A stretch of DNA of 64,000 nt, taken from NCBI RefSeq assembly GCF_050948175.1, contig NC_135203.1, forward strand, positions 2,914,001-2,978,000, written 5' to 3'. Position numbers and translations under genes: made by a program. Every line of letters begins with the position of its first letter. Position 1 is the stretch's first letter. Below are positions 58,904-64,000 of this stretch, piece after piece. The notes under the pieces are model-generated. The model was not told the origin of the DNA, ran no database searches, and saw only the letters and a program-made list of their open reading frames with translations. Source of the DNA: Xylocopa sonorina. Lineage: Eukaryota > Arthropoda > Insecta > Hymenoptera > Apidae.

Positions 58904-61900
58904 CTGCGAGGAGAAAATGTTCGCAATATCGAGAATTAATCGTGGCAATTTCCAAAATTACCCCGGTGAACCGGATCTCGGCCGAGATACGTGTCCCAGG
59001 GATCGTCTTCGATACTCCTCGATGACTTATTGCCCGAACGACGCTCCGCTCCGGGACTCGTGCTCGGCTTGTTGCTCGTTTTTTCACTCTCTCGTCGAGA
59101 GATTATTTAGCACTCCATTTGTCGGCGGCATTGCCGGATTATAGAGCGTCAAGATCGACCCAGTTGAGAGAGACCCGAGAGCAGAGGCTCGCTACGAGCC
59201 GGGGATCGTCCTTCCTCCCCGTGCTCGCGCGCCCCTGCAGGATGCATCGATCATACGCGTTGTTATTTTCACGCTGACTCGCTCGAGACAATGTTTCGCG
59301 TTGGTGGAACCGCGCTGGTTGTTTGGACTGGCTCGATCGAACGACTCGGCTAATTATAACGGCCCCTTTTGTACTGGATGAACCTTGCCAATTCTACTAG
59401 CCGTCCTATTCACGATTTTGCTTAAATTTTATCAGAGTTCTACCTGGCAACGGCCAGCCTCGCTTCCACTTGGCATTGCTACCGGGCGTCACGTGTTTAA
59501 CGAGCTTACGCTTCTGTCTAAAATGTATCGTTGCGACGACTTGATCCGTTCCGTGCTATTTATACCGTTAAGTAACTTCGTGGCAATGTTAAACAATTTG
59601 AAACGCGTAACTCGCAGGCTTTCGATATTTCGATCTTCTCTCGTATCCTCAGCGAACGACGACAACCCCGTTCAACCCTTTGATACGTATGCACCGCGAG
59701 TAGTCCCGATAAGTTTGAATCGCGATCGTGACTCGAACGACGTATCGTGCCGTTCCACGTGGTGGAGCACGGAAGGGTGAGGCTGGCTGTCGAGCCCTTC
59801 CCGTGGAAGGGAACCGCAAAGGGCAGCCAGCGCGAGCGAACGCGGGGAGGAAGAGGCGCTCTCACAATAGCCATGCTTTGCCGCTCATTAGAGGCGGGGT
59901 CATAGGTCGGTTGGAACCGGCGCTTTGTGCCATCTCGTCCCTGTAACTCACGTGCAAACAATGTCCACGCACGGAGGATCCCCTTTTCTGCCTGTACGTG
60001 TTCGATCCTTTGTCCCAAAAGTCACCGGCGTTAATGAAGGAGCGTTTTTATTGAGAGCCAGCCAGCCGTACCGTGGGCGTACTCGCAGCCAAATCGAGAG
60101 CAAGGTACGCGACGATCGATTGATTCGCTTCCGGGTTCCTAAATCTCGTTCGAAGAACTCTGACGAGGAAAGGGAAACCAGTAAGAAAACGCAAGCATTT
60201 CGCTGCCACACGAAATCTCCCACGTAAATCATAGTTCACGCTTGTCCCCGCTCGTCCACGACTGCCCACTCCGAGCATCGCCTGGCCGTGTAAACGCAGC
60301 TCAAAGGAACATCCTCGCAGCGCGTAGATACATCAACTTCGGGAATCAAAGGGGCTCCCAGGCGACTAATCATCGATTAACCGAGCGTCCGCCGTGGCGG
60401 TGGTGCTCGTCGCGCTGAGAGCAACCACCTAGCTTCCACGGGGTGTCCCTTTGTTCTCCACCGTCCCACACGGCACCGGGTTCCATTGAACCCGGGTACG
60501 ATTATAAATTGCCCCGTGAAAGCGTGCACTTTCCACACGCGTGCAACCGCCGCGCGAGACAACGCACACGGGTGAACAGGCCGAGAGCGCGAGCGGGGAG
60601 ACTTATTTACCGGAGGTACCAGCCTCCACTTAACCCGTAACCCCCAGCTTCGTATATCTTGTCGACAATACGTACACCGATGAATTCAATACCTCCGCTC
60701 TAACCCCCTTCCTCAATAAAGTCCAGCCGGGAGAAATATGGCGCTGGATCAATGGTACTTTTCACCATGGTCCCTGTTTCCATGCCGCCGCGCGTTTCTT
60801 CTCGCGGATCATCGTCCGCGCGCGGCTCGTGGGTGGGACGCGTTGGGTGTCCGGCTCTCGGGCCCTCCCTCTCTCCCGTTCTTAACCCCGGGGTCCACTT
60901 GCTTAAAATCGCGCTGACGAGCCTGACGTTTGCGAGGGTTTTTACACAGGTGGTAATTGCCGTGGCACGGTCTGTTTGACGAAGGTTGTCGGACCGGGGA
61001 TTTCATGGTTTTCGGTACGATGGTTTACGCTCGATTCGGGTTTTATCGCGCTTTGATCGTAACGGGTGAGTCCCATCGGTTTGCGAGCGTTTTGCACGAG
61101 GGGCTTCGAAGTTTGCTTTACGAGACATCGGCCCTGGCTGGCCTGGATAACGGCGATAAATAACGATAATGCGTATAATGCAGGCTCATTTGATTCGTAC
61201 AATTATACCTACTTTACGGTCCGTGTGTAATTTATACGGTTAATTAAGATGAGTCTATAATTGGTAATAACGGGTGTATGCGAAAAATTAATATCGCCAG
61301 TATCGTGCGCGCGTATAAATTTTCGTTCCAGTCTCAAGTGTAAAGTAATTGCACAAGTCATCGGCTACTTGTAAGTAACTTTCGGAAAGAGAGGGAGAGA
61401 GAGAGAGAGAGAGAGAGAAAGGGAGAGCGAGAGGGATCGTAAGAAAGCTCGGTAGCCACTGAACGAAGCCTTGTACCTTTCTTATTAATCCTTATACGTA
61501 TGCTCGGTAATACGCCATTTCCTAATGCGATAACTGCAAAGCTACCTTTGCGCAACAGAACGATCATTTTTGAAACGCGAATTATTAATTTCGAAATATT
61601 CGACTGGTTTCGGGTGGGAAAAGCGGAGTGACTTATGGAACGAGATTGTAAATCTCCGCGGAGATTAATTGCGAAGCGCAACAGCGGCGATGAATACCAG
61701 CCTCCCCGAGCGGATAATAAAGTGCCCTCGGTTACAGTAGACAGTCCCAACAGAATACAACAAAGAATTCGAATCAATATTCACTTCGCGCGAGAATCAA
61801 GATCCATCTGCGCGATGAACGCAAAGAGGCTTGCGCGAAACTCAACGACACCGTCGATCGACGCTACCGATACAACGTCTGCCCTTCTATTTCCCTCGAT

Positions 61901-64000
61901 TTTTTCCTGATCCGCGACTTCGCGTGGGTGAAACATCGCGTAGCCGACGAAAGAGTGTCTGATTTGTGCCTGGATCATCGTTGCGACGAGATCGTTGGCC
62001 CGTTTCGTTCATACGGTGCCGTCTTCCAGGTGGATCGCGGTCTCGTGGGTGGAAGTTCGCGAGTCGTCGCGATTGAATCATCCGCGAGCGTCCCTCGCAG
62101 CTACTGGCACGATTTCGACCGGTTCAGGGGCTCCTCTCGGTTCTGATCCTCGCGTTAGCAAGGAGACACTGAATTATCGAATGATCCAGCGGATTTTATG
62201 AGTGCGCGATAATTGACCACCGAAACGGGTGCCAATTCCATCCTCTTTAGCCGGTTGCGCGGCTCCGTTTCTCGTGCGTCGTTCGACGGACACCGTGGAA
62301 GCACCGATTTCACCGTGTCGAAAGATTCCAGGTCATAAATCGCGTGTGCAACTTCGCGCGCCGTCGGGAATCGGGTTGCAGACTCGCGCTGAGACGTTAT
62401 TCGCTACTTATCAGAGATGGCACGCGGGAGATGGCACTGTATAGCAGTCTCGTTTCGAAAATGTTGGTCCCGTTCTTTTTCACACCTACTTTCTTTCGCC
62501 AGGTGTTGTTAAAGCTTTCAATTTATCTAAAACGGGAGGAGAGTCGGACGTTTATTAACGTCCGACGCGTGATTAATCGTTGCGCGAAAATTCTGATGAT
62601 TTAGTAAGAACCCTGTGTGGACCGACAATTTTACCACGCTCGATATTTCGACAGTTTGGAACCACGGGTCACGTTCCAGTCAAACACGCCAGGATAAATC
62701 TCGTTCGCGTGGATGAGAAATTCCGACGACCAAGGTGGATTCTCCGGATTCTTCGTCGGGGCTCGAACGAAAGTGTTCGCCGTGACGTAACGCGAACGCG
62801 TAGAGACCTATGCAGAGTGAAATATCATCGACTACGAATTGATTTCATTCGCGACGCGTGGTCGTATATATTTGCACGCTATTCTCTCGCGGATCGCCAG
62901 CGAAAAATACGTTTCTTATATGACGTCCCCGTGGGCGGCATTTGATTAGCAGCGACGCGTGCCGTATATTATGTTGATTGCCAACACCGGACCGCGCGGA
63001 GATTTTCGCTGCGCGTGGCAACGCGTACTCGAGGACGCTTGCAACCCCTGCTGAAGCTCGCTCGTCGAGTCGTTGCTTCGCATAAGAACGCAAACTCGAG
63101 CAAAGTCGCGAGTAAAGACCTGGGCAAAGGGAAGAAAGGTCTTGGGGAGGGGAAAAAAGTGGACGATCGCATGGAAGTCAAAGAGCCGGTCGATCTACGG
63201 AACGCAATGCAACCGCGGTCGAGCCACGAGGCTTTCGTGCAACTACGTGGACGTCGTCGTCGTCGTAACAGCCGGTGAAAGTCTTGTCCGGCCAGGATGA
63301 TTGATGTCGCGGGCGCAGCTCGCTACGGCCGGACAAACCTCCCTTCACTTCATCGTGGACTTCGAATTCCTTGTTTTATCGGGCAAGGGCCCCTCGCGGT
63401 ATAAATTTCTAGCGGTCGATAGCGGGACATTTTTGACCCGCGGATCGATTCGTGAGAAATGTCGTTGGGAATGCTGATCCGCGGCAGCCGCCTCCGGGAT
63501 ATTAATAATCGGCTGCCGGAAAAATCGGCCGCAATCGCGCGAGACCGCCTATCGAATGCTTGCACGACACTCGCGCGGAAGATCTACAGTCGTCGAAAGT
63601 CGCTTCGTGGGCGATTTTCGACCGCTGGGAATGTCGATTTCGATCGTTTCCAATTTGGAAATCTCTTTCAAATTATTCGATACGACTCTTCGTGAATTGT
63701 ATATTCCAGACAAATCGTTCTCGAGTGTTGGTTCCTCGACGTTAGATAGAAGATTCGACGCATGCTGTTCTCTTTTACTAACAAATTTACATCTGTATCC
63801 CAGCTGGAAACTTTTGCAACTGCTTCCAACAGAACGTCCATCGATGCCAACGATATCCATTCCGCCAGTCTCAGAATGTAACATTTCGTTCGAATATCAT
63901 TGAAAAGCAAACACTCTCTCCCTTCCTACTCTTTGCACGATACAATTTCGTACGATTTATGCGCGCGTACAGGTCGTCGTAAAGCAATTACGATAAAAAA
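58904..64000. other. No confident gene; scattered open frames
   Basis: A (GA)n microsatellite lies at 61387-61438. Overlapping open frames on both strands occur at 59948-60232 (-), 60942-61202 (-), 62580-62945 (+) and 63549-63910 (both strands). None has a start codon in good context plus a splice pair. The 3'-most 350 bases are less CpG-rich, and several frames remain open there; an exon extending beyond the window cannot be excluded. Confidence 0.35.
61387..61438. repeat. (GA)n microsatellite
   Basis: Mostly pure GA run of about 25 units with GGGA interruptions. Simple repeat and possible GAGA-factor site. Confidence 0.8.

Noticed and set aside
60950..61065. Plus-strand segment with acceptor (TTTTTACACAG) and donor (ACGG|GTGAGT)
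   Set aside because: All three frames contain a stop between the sites, so it cannot be an internal coding exon; a non-coding exon is possible but unsupported.
61358..61777. Minus frame beginning with a signal-peptide-like hydrophobic stretch
   Set aside because: The frame runs through the GA microsatellite as a Ser-Leu repeat and has no supporting start or splice context.
63015..63278. Lys-rich 87-codon plus frame
   Set aside because: Opens at GTG with no ATG in its first half, no splice pair, and overlapping frames are also open.
1..64000. Bacterial, phage, CRISPR or intact transposon content
   Set aside because: No operon-like gene packing, Shine-Dalgarno starts, spaced direct repeats, transposase or reverse-transcriptase motifs, or paired terminal repeats were seen.

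Overview
This is eukaryotic, almost certainly insect, nuclear DNA. It holds short exons separated by long non-coding stretches, one compact 102-bp intron, GT/GC-AG splice signals, CT/GA microsatellites and TAAT-rich islands in otherwise CpG-rich DNA. Abundant, undepleted CpG, high-GC third positions in the best exons and AT-rich patches fit a hymenopteran (bee, wasp or ant). That is an inference from composition, not from a recognised marker gene. No bacterial operons, rRNA, tRNA, CRISPR arrays or intact transposons are visible. Most open frames of 60-270 codons here are chance products of CpG-rich DNA and are not annotated.

The best-supported coding sequence is on the minus strand. Three exons at 54685-54585, 54482-54265 and 52627-52437 join in consistent phases (0, then 2) with AG acceptors and GT donors. 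They encode about 168 residues, opening with an amphipathic segment and continuing as a Ser-rich, Lys/Arg/Glu/Asp-rich disordered linker. A weaker upstream exon at 58903-58786 would join in phase through a GC donor. Far downstream on the same strand, 7031-6941 is a convincing first coding exon: ideal ATG context, GC-rich third positions, 30 codons with a Cys-rich basic end, and a GT donor. Both the 52.4-kb exon and the 6.94-kb exon end in phase 1, so they could be alternative 5' routes into one common exon beyond the left edge. Large insect genes with many alternative N-termini do this. A PDE4/dunce-type phosphodiesterase is a possible but unproven fit, because its catalytic and UCR exons are not in the window.

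Layout. 1-6.9 kb: non-coding, microsatellites, one unassigned ORF. 6.94-7.03 kb: first exon (-). 8.2 kb: homeodomain-type AT cluster. 9.5-9.65 kb: small ORF followed by a consensus donor (+). 13.3-15.1 kb: CpG/GAGA-rich promoter-like region with TATA and CACGTG. 16.6-16.8 kb: possible exon (-). 23.4-24.0 kb: cluster of small ORFs in YY1-like contexts plus a possible exon (+). 24.9-27.0 kb: GC-rich, NRF-1-type motif, two weak exon candidates. 28.46-28.92 kb: 110-bp tandem repeat with a hairpin in its first unit. 33.2-34.2 kb: second promoter-like region. 34.9 kb: 30-nt candidate exon (-). 35-52 kb: mostly intronic or intergenic, with CpG-poor islands at 41.4-42.1 and 49.7-50.1 kb. 52.4-58.9 kb: main exon cluster (-), with a possible opposite-strand terminal exon at 57.2 kb. 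59-64 kb: no confident gene.

If the minus-strand exons are one gene, nearly the whole window is its 5' half: alternative promoters, long introns with regulatory islands, and perhaps small nested transcripts on the plus strand. No product could be named with certainty by reading alone.
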